A DNA stretch of 64,000 nt from Eutrigla gurnardus (taxonomy: Eukaryota; Chordata; Actinopteri; Perciformes; Triglidae). Position 1 is the first letter of the stretch, and each line of letters begins with the position of its first letter. Of the stretch, positions 1-12,056 are shown piece after piece. The notes under the pieces are model-generated. The model saw only the letters and a list, made by a program, of their open reading frames with translations. It was not told where the DNA came from and searched no databases. The stretch lies in the NCBI GenBank assembly GCA_963514095.1, contig CAUPSS010000255.1, positions 186,001-250,000 of the forward strand. The letters are read 5' to 3'. The position numbers and the translations under genes are program-made.

Positions 1-548
1 GGTTACCTGTCTGTCTCTACATGTCAGCCCTATGATAGACTGGTTACCTGTCTGTCTCTACATGTCAGCCCTGTGATAGACTGGTTACCTGTCTGTCTCT
101 ACATGTCAGCCCTGTGATAGACTGGTTACCTGTCTGTCTGTACATGTCTCCCTGTGATAGACTGGTTACCTGTCTGTCTCTACATGTCAGCCCTGTGATA
201 GACTGGTTACCTGTCTGTCTCTACATGTCCCCCTGTGATAGACTGGTTACCTGTCGGTCTCTACATGTCTCCCTGTGATAGACTGGTTACCTGTCTGTCT
301 CTACATGTCTCCCTGTGATAGACTGGTTACCTGTCTGTCTCCACATGTCTCCATGTGATAGACTGGTTACCTGTCTGTCTCTACATGTCAGCCCTATGAT
401 AGACTGGTTACCTGTCTGTCTCTACATGTCAGCCCTGTGATAGACTGGTTACCTGTCTGTCTCTACATGTCAGCCCTGTGATAGACTGGTTACCTGTCTG
501 TCTGTACATGTCTCCCTGTGATAGACTGGTTACCTGTCTGTCTCTACA
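1..548. repeat. 364-bp nine-monomer higher-order cassette, about 1.5 copies
   Basis: Nine monomers recur with a 364-base step. The variant order is ccctatg, cagccctg, cagccctg, gtacatg, cagccctg, ccccctg, ctgtcggtct, plain, and ccacatg with ctccatg. The ccctatg box that starts at 25 recurs at 389. The match holds for about the first 184 bases of the second copy. After that the second copy changes into the standard 4.28-kb unit order. The same cassette recurs as full double copies at 16,641-17,368 and 18,419-19,147. The first copy may continue upstream of the window. Confidence 0.8.
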
Positions 549-3500
549 TGTCTCCCTGTGATAGACTGGTTACCTGTCTGTCTCTACATGTCAGCCCTGT
601 GATAGACTGGTTACCTGTCTGTCTCTACATGTCTCCCTGTGATAGACTGGTTACCTGTCTGTCTCTACATGTCTCCCTGTGATAGACTGGTCACCTGTCT
701 GTCTCTACATGTCTCCCTGTGATAGACTGGTTACCTGTCTGTCTTTACATGTCTCCCTGTGATAGACTGGTTACCTGTCTGTCTCTACATGTCTCCCTGT
801 GATAGACTGGTTACCTGTCTGTCTCTACATGTCTCCCAGTGATAGACTGGTTACCTGTCTGTCTCTACATGTCCCCCTGTGATAGACTGGTTACCTGTCT
901 GTCTCTACATGTCTCCCTGTGATAGACTGGTTACCTGTCTGTCTCTACATGTCTCCCTGTGATAGACTGGTTACCTGTCTGTCTCTTCATGTCCCCCTGT
1001 GATAGACTGGTTACCTGTCTGTCTCTACATGTCTCCCTGTGATAGACTGGTTACCTGTCTGTCTCTACATGTCGGCCCCATGATAGACTGGTTACCTGTC
1101 TGTCTCTACATGTCTCCCTGTGATAGACTGGTTACCTGTCTGTCTCTACATGTCTCCCTGTGATAGACTGGTTACCTGTCTGTCTCTACATGTCGGCCCT
1201 GTGATAGACTGGTTACCTGTCTGTCTCTACATGTCAGCCCTGTGATAGACTGGTTGCCTGTCTGTCTCTACATGTCAGCCCTGTGATAGACTGGTTACCT
1301 GTCTGTCTCTACATGTCTCCCTGTGATAGACTGGTTACCTGTCTGTCTCTACATGTCTCCCTGTGATAGACTGGTGACCTGTCTGTCTCTACATGTCAGC
1401 CCTGTGATAGACTGGTCACCTGTCTGTCTCTACATGTCAGCCCTATGATAGACTGGTTACCTGTCTGTCTCTACATGTCAGCCCTGTGATAGACTGGTTA
1501 CCTGTCTGTCTTTACATGTCTCCCTGTGATAGACTGGTTACCTGTCTGTCTCTACATGTCTCCCTGTGATAGACTGGTTACCTGTCTGTCTCTACATGTC
1601 AGCCCTGTGATAGACTGGTTACCTGTCTGTCTCTACATGTCCCCCTGTGATAGACTGGTCACCTGTCTGTCTCTACATGTCAGCCCTGTGATAGACTGGT
1701 TACCTGTCTGTCTCTACATGTCAGTCCTGTGATAGACTGGTCACCTGTCTCTCTCTACATGTCAGCCCTGTGATAGACTGGTTACCTGTCTGTCTCTACA
1801 TGTCTCCCTGTGATAGACTGGTTACGTGTCTGTCTCCACATGTCTCCATGTGATAGACTCGTTACCTGTCTGTCTCTACATGTCAGCCCTATGATAGACT
1901 GGTTACCTGTCTGTCTCTACATGTCACCCCTGTGATAGACTGGTTACCTGTCTGTCTGTACATGTCTCCCTGTGATAGACTGGTTACCTGTCTGTCTCTA
2001 CATGTCTCCCTGTGATAGACTGGTTACCTGTCTGTCTCTACATGTCAGCCCTGTGATAGACTGGTTACCTGTCTGTCTCTACATGTCTCCCTGTGATAGA
2101 CTGGTTACCTGTCTGTCTCTACATGTCTCCCTGTGATAGACTGGTCACCTGTCTGTCTCTACATGTCTCCCTGTGATAGACTGGTTACCTGTCTGTCTTT
2201 ACATGTCTCCCTGTGATAGACTGGTTACCTGTCTGTCTCTACATGTCTCCCTGTGATAGACTGGTTACCTGTCTGTCTCTACATGTCAGCCCTGTGATAG
2301 ACTGGTTACCTGTCTGTCTCTACATGTCCCCCTGTGATAGACTGGTTACCTGTCGGTCTCTACATGTCTCCCTGTGATAGACTGGTTACCTGTCTGTCTC
2401 TACATGTCTCCCTGTGATAGACTGGTTACCTGTCTGTCTCCACATGTCTCCATGTGATAGACTGGTTACCTGTCTGTCTCTACATGTCAGCCCTATGATA
2501 GACTGGTTACCTGTCTGTCTCTACATGTCAGCCCTGTGATAGACTGGTTACCTGTCTGTCTGTACATGTCTCCCTGTGATAGACTGGTTACCTGTCTGTC
2601 TCTACATGTCTCCCTGTGATAGACTGGTTACCTGTCTGTCTCTACATGTCAGCCCTGTGATAGACTGGTTACCTGTCTGTCTCTACATGTCTCCCTGTGA
2701 TAGACTGGTTACCTGTCTGTCTCTACATGTCTCCCTGTGATAGACTGGTCACCTGTCTGTCTCTACATGTCTCCCTGTGATAGACTGGTTACCTGTCTGT
2801 CTTTACATGTCTCCCTGTGATAGACTGGTTACCTGTCTGTCTCTACATGTCTCCCTGTGATAGACTGGTTACCTGTCTGTCTCTACATGTCAGCCCTGTG
2901 ATAGACTGGTTACCTGTCTGTCTCTACATGTCCCCCTGTGATAGACTGGTTACCTGTCGGTCTCTACATGTCTCCCCGTGATAGACTGGTTACCTGTCTG
3001 TCTCTACATGTCTCCCTGTGATAGACTGGTTACCTGTCTGTCTCCACATGTCTCCCTGTGATAGACTGGTTACCTGTCTGTCTCCACATGTCTCCCTGTG
3101 ATAGACTGGTTACCTGTCTGTCTCTACATGTCGGCCCTGTGATAGACTGGTTACCTGTCTGTCTCTACATGTCAGCCCTGCGATAGACTGGTTGCCTGTC
3201 TGTCTCTACATGTCAGCCCTGTGATAGACTGGTTACCTGTCTGTCTCTACATGTCTCCCTGTGATAGACTGGTTACCTGTCTGTCTCTACATGTCAGCCC
3301 TGTGATAGACTGGTTACCTGTCTGTCTCTACATGTCTCCCTGTGATAGACTGGTTGCCTGTCTGTCTCTACATGTCAGCCCTGTGATAGACTGGTTACCT
3401 GTCTGTCTCTACATTTCTCCCTGTGATAGACTGGTTACCTGTCTGTCTCTACATGTCTCCCTGTGATAGACTGGTTACCTGTCTGTCTTTACATGTCTCC

Positions 3501-4544
3501 CTGTGATAGACTGGTTACCTGTCTGTCTCTACATGTCTCCCTGTGATAGACTGGTTACCTGTCTGTCTCTACATGTCAGCCCTGTGATAGACTGGTTACC
3601 TGTCTGTCTCTACATGTCCCCCTGTGATAGACTGGTTACCTGTCGGTCTCTTCATGTCTCCCTGTGATAGACTGGTTACCTGTCTGTCTCTACATGTCTC
3701 CCTGTGATAGACTGGTTACCTGTCTGTCTCCACATGTCTCCATGTGATAGACTGGTTACCTGTCTGTCTCTACATGTCCCCCTGTGATAGACTGGTTACC
3801 TGTCTGTCTCTACATGTACCCCTGTGATAGACTGGTTACCTGTCTGTCTCTACATGTCGGCCCCATGATAGACTGGTTACCTGTCTGTCTCTACATGTCT
3901 CCCTGTGATAGACTGGTTACCTGTCTGTCTCTACATGTCTCCCTGTGATAGACTGGTTACCTGTCTGTCTCTACATGTCGGCCCTGTGATAGACTGGTTA
4001 CCTGTCTGTCTCTACATGTCGGCCCTGTGATAGACTGGTTACCTGTCTGTCTCTACATGTCAGCCCTGTGATAGACTGGTTGCCTGTCTGTCTCTACATG
4101 TCAGCCCTGTGATAGACTGGTTACCTGTCTGTCTCTACATGTCTCCCTGTGATAGACTGGTTACCTGTCTGTCTCTACATGTCTCCCTGTGATAGACTGG
4201 TTACCTGTCTGTCTCTACATGTCAGCCCTGTGATAGACTGGTCACCTGTCTGTCTCTACATGTCAGCCCTGTGATAGACTGGTTACCTGTCTGTCTCTAC
4301 ATGTCAGTCCTGTGATAGACTGGTCACCTGTCTCTCTCTACATGTCAGCCCTGTGATAGACTGGTTATCTGTCTGTCTCTACATGTCTCCCTGTGATAGA
4401 CTGGTTACGTGTCTGTCTCCACATGTCTCCATGTGATAGACTGGTTACCTGTCTGTCTCTACATGTCAGCCCTATGATAGACTGGTTACCTGTCTGTCTC
4501 TACATGTCAGCCCTGTGATAGACTGGTTACCTGTCTGTCTGTAC
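262..4544. repeat. 4.28-kb higher-order repeat, copy 1
   Basis: This is about 106 monomers in a distinctive variant order. It is repeated downstream at +4,280 (partly) and at +7,512. Landmarks are cccagtg at 835, ccccatg near 1075, ggttgcc near 1253, ggtgacc near 1374, cagtcctg near 1723, atttctc at 3413, a gtacccctg box near 3817, and ggttgcc near 4080. The left edge is set by the last mismatch against copy 2 (c at 261 versus g at 4541). Private changes include c at 1860, where g is usual. Confidence 0.85.
3221..3466 (+). other. Spurious open frame from alternating 40- and 41-base monomers (representative)
   Basis: This 81-codon frame begins at gtg inside ctgtgatag and repeats a 27-residue period (VIDWLPVCLYMSP, then CDRLVTCLSLHVSP). 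Each monomer carries tga and tag in one frame. A 40 + 41 pair is 81 bases, or 27 codons, so while the two lengths alternate the stops fall in only two frames and the third stays open. It closes when two monomers of like length follow each other. Equivalent frames of 62-108 codons occur at more than 30 places in the window (longest 27,126-27,452). There is no ATG start in the usual monomer, no promoter and no splice or polyadenylation context. I do not regard any of these as genes. Confidence 0.9.
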
Positions 4545-7500
4545 ATGTCTCCCTGTGATAGACTGGTTACCTGTCTGTCTCTACATGTCTCCCTGTGATA
4601 GACTGGTTACCTGTCTGTCTCCACATGTCTCCATGTGATAGACTGGTTACCTGTCTGTCTCTACATGTCAGCCCTATGATAGACTGGTTACCTGTCTGTC
4701 TCTACATGTCAGCCCTGTGATAGACTGGTTACCTGTCTGTCTCTACATGTCAGCCCTGTGATAGACTGGTTACCTGTCTGTCTGTACATGTCTCCCTGTG
4801 ATAGACTGGTTACCTGTCTGTCTCTACATGTCTCCCTGTGATAGACTGGTTACCTGTCTGTCTCTACATGTCAGCCCTGTGATAGACTGGTTACCTGTCT
4901 GTCTCTACATGTCTCCCTGTGATAGACTGGTTACCTGTCTGTCTCTACATGTCTCCCTGTGATAGACTGGTCACCTGTCTGTCTCTACATGTCTCCCTGT
5001 GATAGACTGGTTACCTGTCTGTCTTTACATGTCTCCCTGTGATAGACTGGTTACCTGTCTGTCTCTACATGTCTCCCTGTGATAGACTGGTTACCTGTCT
5101 GTCTCTACATGTCTCCCAGTGATAGACTGGTTACCTGTCTGTCTCTACATGTCCCCCTGTGATAGACTGGTTACCTGTCTGTCTCTACATGTCTCCCTGT
5201 GATAGACTGGTTACCTGTCTGTCTCTACATGTCTCCCTGTGATAGACTGGTTACCTGTCTGTCTCTTCATGTCCCCCTGTGATAGACTGGTTACCTGTCT
5301 GTCTCTACATGTCTCCCTGTGATAGACTGGTTACCTGTCTGTCTCTACATGTCGGCCCCATGATAGACTGGTTACCTGTCTGTCTCTACATGTCTCCCTG
5401 TGATAGACTGGTTACCTGTCTGTCTCTACATGTCTCCCTGTGATAGACTGGTTACCTGTCTGTCTCTACATGTCGGCCCTGTGATAGACTGGTTACCTGT
5501 CTGTCTCTACATGTCAGCCCTGTGATAGACTGGTTGCCTGTCTGTCTCTACATGTCAGCCCTGTGATAGACTGGTTACCTGTCTGTCTCTACATGTCTCC
5601 CTGTGATAGACTGGTTACCTGTCTGTCTCTACATGTCTCCCTGTGATAGACTGGTGACCTGTCTGTCTCTACATGTCAGCCCTGTGATAGACTGGTCACC
5701 TGTCTGTCTCTACATGTCAGCCCTATGATAGACTGGTTACCTGTCTGTCTCTACATGTCAGCCCTGTGATAGACTGGTTACCTGTCTGTCTTTACATGTC
5801 TCCCTGTGATAGACTGGTTACCTGTCTGTCTCTACATGTCTCCCTGTGATAGACTGGTTACCTGTCTGTCTCTACATGTCAGCCCTGTGATAGACTGGTT
5901 ACCTGTCTGTCTCTACATGTCCCCCTGTGATAGACTGGTCACCTGTCTGTCTCTACATGTCAGCCCTGTGATAGACTGGTTACCTGTCTGTCTCTACATG
6001 TCAGTCCTGTGATAGACTGGTCACCTGTCTCTCTCTACATGTCAGCCCTGTGATAGACTGGTTACCTGTCTGTCTCTACATGTCTCCCTGTGATAGACTG
6101 GTTACGTGTCTGTCTCCACATGTCTCCATGTGATAGACTGGTTACCTGTCTGTCTCTACATGTCAGCCCTATGATAGACTGGTTACCTGTCTGTCTCTAC
6201 ATGTCACCCCTGTGATAGACTGGTTACCTGTCTGTCTGTACATGTCTCCCTGTGATAGACTGGTTACCTGTCTGTCTCTACATGTCTCCCTGTGATAGAC
6301 TGGTTACCTGTCTGTCTCTACATGTCAGCCCTGTGATAGACTGGTTACCTGTCTGTCTCTACATGTCTCCCTGTGATAGACTGGTTACCTGTCTGTCTCT
6401 ACATGTCTCCCTGTGATAGACTGGTCACCTGTCTGTCTCTACATGTCTCCCTGTGATAGACTGGTTACCTGTCTGTCTCTACATGTCAGCCCTGTGATAG
6501 ACTGGTTACCTGTCTGTCTCTACATGTCTCCCTGTGATAGACTGGTTACCTGTCTGTCTCTACATGTCTCCCTGTGATAGACTGGTCACCTGTCTGTCTC
6601 TACATGTCAGCCCTGTGATAGACTGGTTACCTGTCTGTCTCTACATTTCTCCCTGTGATAGACTGGTTACCTGTCTGTCTCTACATGTCTCCCTGTGATA
6701 GACTGGTTACCTGTCTGTCTTTACATGTCTCCCTGTGATAGACTGGTTACCTGTCTGTCTCTACATGTCTCCCTGTGATAGACTGGTTACCTGTCTGTCT
6801 CTACATGTCAGCCCTGTGATAGACTGGTTACCTGTCTGTCTCTACATGTCCCCCTGTGATAGACTGGTTACCTGTCGGTCTCTTCATGTCTCCCTGTGAT
6901 AGACTGGTTACCTGTCTGTCTCTACATGTCTCCCTGTGATAGACTGGTTACCTGTCTGTCTCCACATGTCTCCATGTGATAGACTGGTTACCTGTCTGTC
7001 TCTACATGTCCCCCTGTGATAGACTGGTTACCTGTCTGTCTCTACATGTACCCCTGTGATAGACTGGTTACCTGTCTGTCTCTACATGTCGGCCCCATGA
7101 TAGACTGGTTACCTGTCTGTCTCTACATGTCTCCCTGTGATAGACTGGTTACCTGTCTGTCTCTACATGTCTCCCTGTGATAGACTGGTTACCTGTCTGT
7201 CTCTACATGTCGGCCCTGTGATAGACTGGTTACCTGTCTGTCTCTACATGTCGGCCCTGTGATAGACTGGTTACCTGTCTGTCTCTACATGTCAGCCCTG
7301 TGATAGACTGGTTGCCTGTCTGTCTCTACATGTCAGCCCTGTGATAGACTGGTTACCTGTCTGTCTCTACATGTCTCCCTGTGATAGACTGGTTACCTGT
7401 CTGTCTCTACATGTCTCCCTGTGATAGACTGGTTACCTGTCTGTCTCTACATGTCAGCCCTGTGATAGACTGGTCACCTGTCTGTCTCTACATGTCAGCC

Positions 7501-7776
7501 CTGTGATAGACTGGTTACCTGTCTGTCTCTACATGTCAGTCCTGTGATAGACTGGTCACCTGTCTCTCTCTACATGTCAGCCCTGTGATAGACTGGTTAT
7601 CTGTCTGTCTCTACATGTCTCCCTGTGATAGACTGGTTACGTGTCTGTCTCCACATGTCTCCATGTGATAGACTGGTTACCTGTCTGTCTCTACATGTCA
7701 GCCCTATGATAGACTGGTTACCTGTCTGTCTCTACATGTCAGCCCTGTGATAGACTGGTTACCTGTCTGTCTGTAC
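4545..7776. repeat. 4.28-kb higher-order repeat, copy 2, shortened to 3,232 bp
   Basis: The first 1.93 kb (4545-6478) matches 265-2198 at +4,280. The rest matches about 3,350-4,544 at +3,232; for example the atttctc box lies at 3413 and at 6645. About 1.05 kb of the unit, equal to roughly 26 monomers around 2,199-3,246, is therefore missing. The junction (about 6,460-6,600) is not a clean cut: relative to 3,271-3,400 it carries one additional 40-base monomer and a ggtcacc where ggttgcc is expected. Confidence 0.82.
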
Positions 7777-10700
7777 ATGTCTCCCTGTGATAGACTGGTT
7801 ACCTGTCTGTCTCTACATGTCTCCCTGTGATAGACTGGTTACCTGTCTGTCTCCACATGTCTCCATGTGATAGACTGGTTACCTGTCTGTCTCTACATGT
7901 CAGCCCTATGATAGACTGGTTACCTGTCTGTCTCTACATGTCAGCCCTGTGATAGACTGGTTACCTGTCTGTCTCTACATGTCAGCCCTGTGATAGACTG
8001 GTTACCTGTCTGTCTGTACATGTCTCCCTGTGATAGACTGGTTACCTGTCTGTCTCTACATGTCTCCCTGTGATAGACTGGTTACCTGTCTGTCTCTACA
8101 TGTCAGCCCTGTGATAGACTGGTTACCTGTCTGTCTCTACATGTCTCCCTGTGATAGACTGGTTACCTGTCTGTCTCTACATGTCTCCCTGTGATAGACT
8201 GGTCACCTGTCTGTCTCTACATGTCTCCCTGTGATAGACTGGTTACCTGTCTGTCTTTACATGTCTCCCTGTGATAGACTGGTTACCTGTCTGTCTCTAC
8301 ATGTCTCCCTGTGATAGACTGGTTACCTGTCTGTCTCTACATGTCTCCCAGTGATAGACTGGTTACCTGTCTGTCTCTACATGTCCCCCTGTGATAGACT
8401 GGTTACCTGTCTGTCTCTACATGTCTCCCTGTGATAGACTGGTTACCTGTCTGTCTCTACATGTCTCCCTGTGATAGACTGGTTACCTGTCTGTCTCTTC
8501 ATGTCCCCCTGTGATAGACTGGTTACCTGTCTGTCTCTACATGTCTCCCTGTGATAGACTGGTTACCTGTCTGTCTCTACATGTCGGCCCCATGATAGAC
8601 TGGTTACCTGTCTGTCTCTACATGTCTCCCTGTGATAGACTGGTTACCTGTCTGTCTCTACATGTCTCCCTGTGATAGACTGGTTACCTGTCTGTCTCTA
8701 CATGTCGGCCCTGTGATAGACTGGTTACCTGTCTGTCTCTACATGTCAGCCCTGTGATAGACTGGTTGCCTGTCTGTCTCTACATGTCAGCCCTGTGATA
8801 GACTGGTTACCTGTCTGTCTCTACATGTCTCCCTGTGATAGACTGGTTACCTGTCTGTCTCTACATGTCTCCCTGTGATAGACTGGTGACCTGTCTGTCT
8901 CTACATGTCAGCCCTGTGATAGACTGGTCACCTGTCTGTCTCTACATGTCAGCCCTATGATAGACTGGTTACCTGTCTGTCTCTACATGTCAGCCCTGTG
9001 ATAGACTGGTTACCTGTCTGTCTTTACATGTCTCCCTGTGATAGACTGGTTACCTGTCTGTCTCTACATGTCTCCCTGTGATAGACTGGTTACCTGTCTG
9101 TCTCTACATGTCAGCCCTGTGATAGACTGGTTACCTGTCTGTCTCTACATGTCCCCCTGTGATAGACTGGTCACCTGTCTGTCTCTACATGTCAGCCCTG
9201 TGATAGACTGGTTACCTGTCTGTCTCTACATGTCAGTCCTGTGATAGACTGGTCACCTGTCTCTCTCTACATGTCAGCCCTGTGATAGACTGGTTACCTG
9301 TCTGTCTCTACATGTCTCCCTGTGATAGACTGGTTACGTGTCTGTCTCCACATGTCTCCATGTGATAGACTGGTTACCTGTCTGTCTCTACATGTCAGCC
9401 CTATGATAGACTGGTTACCTGTCTGTCTCTACATGTCACCCCTGTGATAGACTGGTTACCTGTCTGTCTGTACATGTCTCCCTGTGATAGACTGGTTACC
9501 TGTCTGTCTCTACATGTCTCCCTGTGATAGACTGGTTACCTGTCTGTCTCTACATGTCAGCCCTGTGATAGACTGGTTACCTGTCTGTCTCTACATGTCT
9601 CCCTGTGATAGACTGGTTACCTGTCTGTCTCTACATGTCTCCCTGTGATAGACTGGTCACCTGTCTGTCTCTACATGTCTCCCTGTGATAGACTGGTTAC
9701 CTGTCTGTCTTTACATGTCTCCCTGTGATAGACTGGTTACCTGTCTGTCTCTACATGTCTCCCTGTGATAGACTGGTTACCTGTCTGTCTCTACATGTCA
9801 GCCCTGTGATAGACTGGTTACCTGTCTGTCTCTACATGTCCCCCTGTGATAGACTGGTTACCTGTCGGTCTCTTCATGTCTCCCTGTGATAGACTGGTTA
9901 CCTGTCTGTCTCTACATGTCTCCCTGTGATAGACTGGTTACCTGTCTGTCTCCACATGTCTCCATGTGATAGACTGGTTACCTGTCTGTCTCTACATGTC
10001 AGCCCTATGATAGACTGGTTACCTGTCTGTCTCTACATGTCAGCCCTGTGATAGACTGGTTACCTGTCTGTCTGTACATGTCTCCCTGTGATAGACTGGT
10101 TACCTGTCTGTCTCTACATGTCTCCCTGTGATAGACTGGTTACCTGTCTGTCTCTACATGTCAGCCCTGTGATAGACTGGTTACCTGTCTGTCTCTACAT
10201 GTCTCCCTGTGATAGACTGGTTACCTGTCTGTCTCTACATGTCTCCCTGTGATAGACTGGTCACCTGTCTGTCTCTACATGTCTCCCTGTGATAGACTGG
10301 TTACCTGTCTGTCTTTACATGTCTCCCTGTGATAGACTGGTTACCTGTCTGTCTCTACATGTCTCCCTGTGATAGACTGGTTACCTGTCTGTCTCTACAT
10401 GTCAGCCCTGTGATAGACTGGTTACCTGTCTGTCTCTACATGTCCCCCTGTGATAGACTGGTTACCTGTCGGTCTCTACATGTCTCCCCGTGATAGACTG
10501 GTTACCTGTCTGTCTCTACATGTCTCCCTGTGATAGACTGGTTACCTGTCTGTCTCCACATGTCTCCCTGTGATAGACTGGTTACCTGTCTGTCTCCACA
10601 TGTCTCCCTGTGATAGACTGGTTACCTGTCTGTCTCTACATGTCGGCCCTGTGATAGACTGGTTACCTGTCTGTCTCTACATGTCAGCCCTGCGATAGAC

Positions 10701-12056
10701 TGGTTGCCTGTCTGTCTCTACATGTCAGCCCTGTGATAGACTGGTTACCTGTCTGTCTCTACATGTCTCCCTGTGATAGACTGGTTACCTGTCTGTCTCT
10801 ACATGTCAGCCCTGTGATAGACTGGTTACCTGTCTGTCTCTACATGTCTCCCTGTGATAGACTGGTTGCCTGTCTGTCTCTACATGTCAGCCCTGTGATA
10901 GACTGGTTACCTGTCTGTCTCTACATTTCTCCCTGTGATAGACTGGTTACCTGTCTGTCTCTACATGTCTCCCTGTGATAGACTGGTTACCTGTCTGTCT
11001 TTACATGTCTCCCTGTGATAGACTGGTTACCTGTCTGTCTCTACATGTCTCCCTGTGATAGACTGGTTACCTGTCTGTCTCTACATGTCAGCCCTGTGAT
11101 AGACTGGTTACCTGTCTGTCTCTACATGTCCCCCTGTGATAGACTGGTTACCTGTCAGTCTCTTCATGTCTCCCTGTGATAGACTGGTTACCTGTCTGTC
11201 TCTACATGTCTCCCTGTGATAGACTGGTTACCTGTCTGTCTCCACATGTCTCCATGTGATAGACTGGTTACCTGTCTGTCTCTACATGTCCCCCTGTGAT
11301 AGACTGGTTACCTGTCTGTCTCTACATGTACCCCTGTGATAGACTGGTTACCTGTCTGTCTCTACATGTCGGCCCCATGATAGACTGGTTACCTGTCTGT
11401 CTCTACATGTCTCCCTGTGATAGACTGGTTACCTGTCTGTCTCTACATGTCTCCCTGTGATAGACTGGTTACCTGTCTGTCTCTACATGTCGGCCCTGTG
11501 ATAGACTGGTTACCTGTCTGTCTCTACATGTCGGCCCTGTGATAGACTGGTTACCTGTCTGTCTCTACATGTCAGCCCTGTGATAGACTGGTTGCCTGTC
11601 TGTCTCTACATGTCAGCCCTGTGATAGACTGGTTACCTGTCTGTCTCTACATGTCTCCCTGTGATAGACTGGTTACCTGTCTGTCTCTACATGTCTCCCT
11701 GTGATAGACTGGTTACCTGTCTGTCTCTACATGTCAGCCCTGTGATAGACTGGTTGCCTGTCTGTCTCTACATGTCAGCCCTGTGATAGACTGGTTACCT
11801 GTCTGTCTCTACATGTCAGTCCTGTGATAGACTGGTCACCTGTCTCTCTCTACATGTCAGCCCTGTGATAGACTGGTTATCTGTCTGTCTCTACATGTCT
11901 CCCTGTGATAGACTGGTTACGTGTCTGTCTCCACATGTCTCCATGTGATAGACTGGTTACCTGTCTGTCTCTACATGTCAGCCCTATGATAGACTGGTTA
12001 CCTGTCTGTCTCTACATGTCAGCCCTGTGATAGACTGGTTACCTGTCTGTCTGTAC
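7777..12056. repeat. 4.28-kb higher-order repeat, copy 3
   Basis: This is a full-length copy that matches copy 1 at +7,512 (atttctc 3413 to 10925; cagcccta near 389 to 7901; the cgatag variant 3181 to 10693). Differences seen by eye include a at 11157 (ctgtcagtct, where copy 1 has ctgtcggtct) and ggttgcc near 11,753 where copy 1 has ggtcacc near 4,241. Confidence 0.85.
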
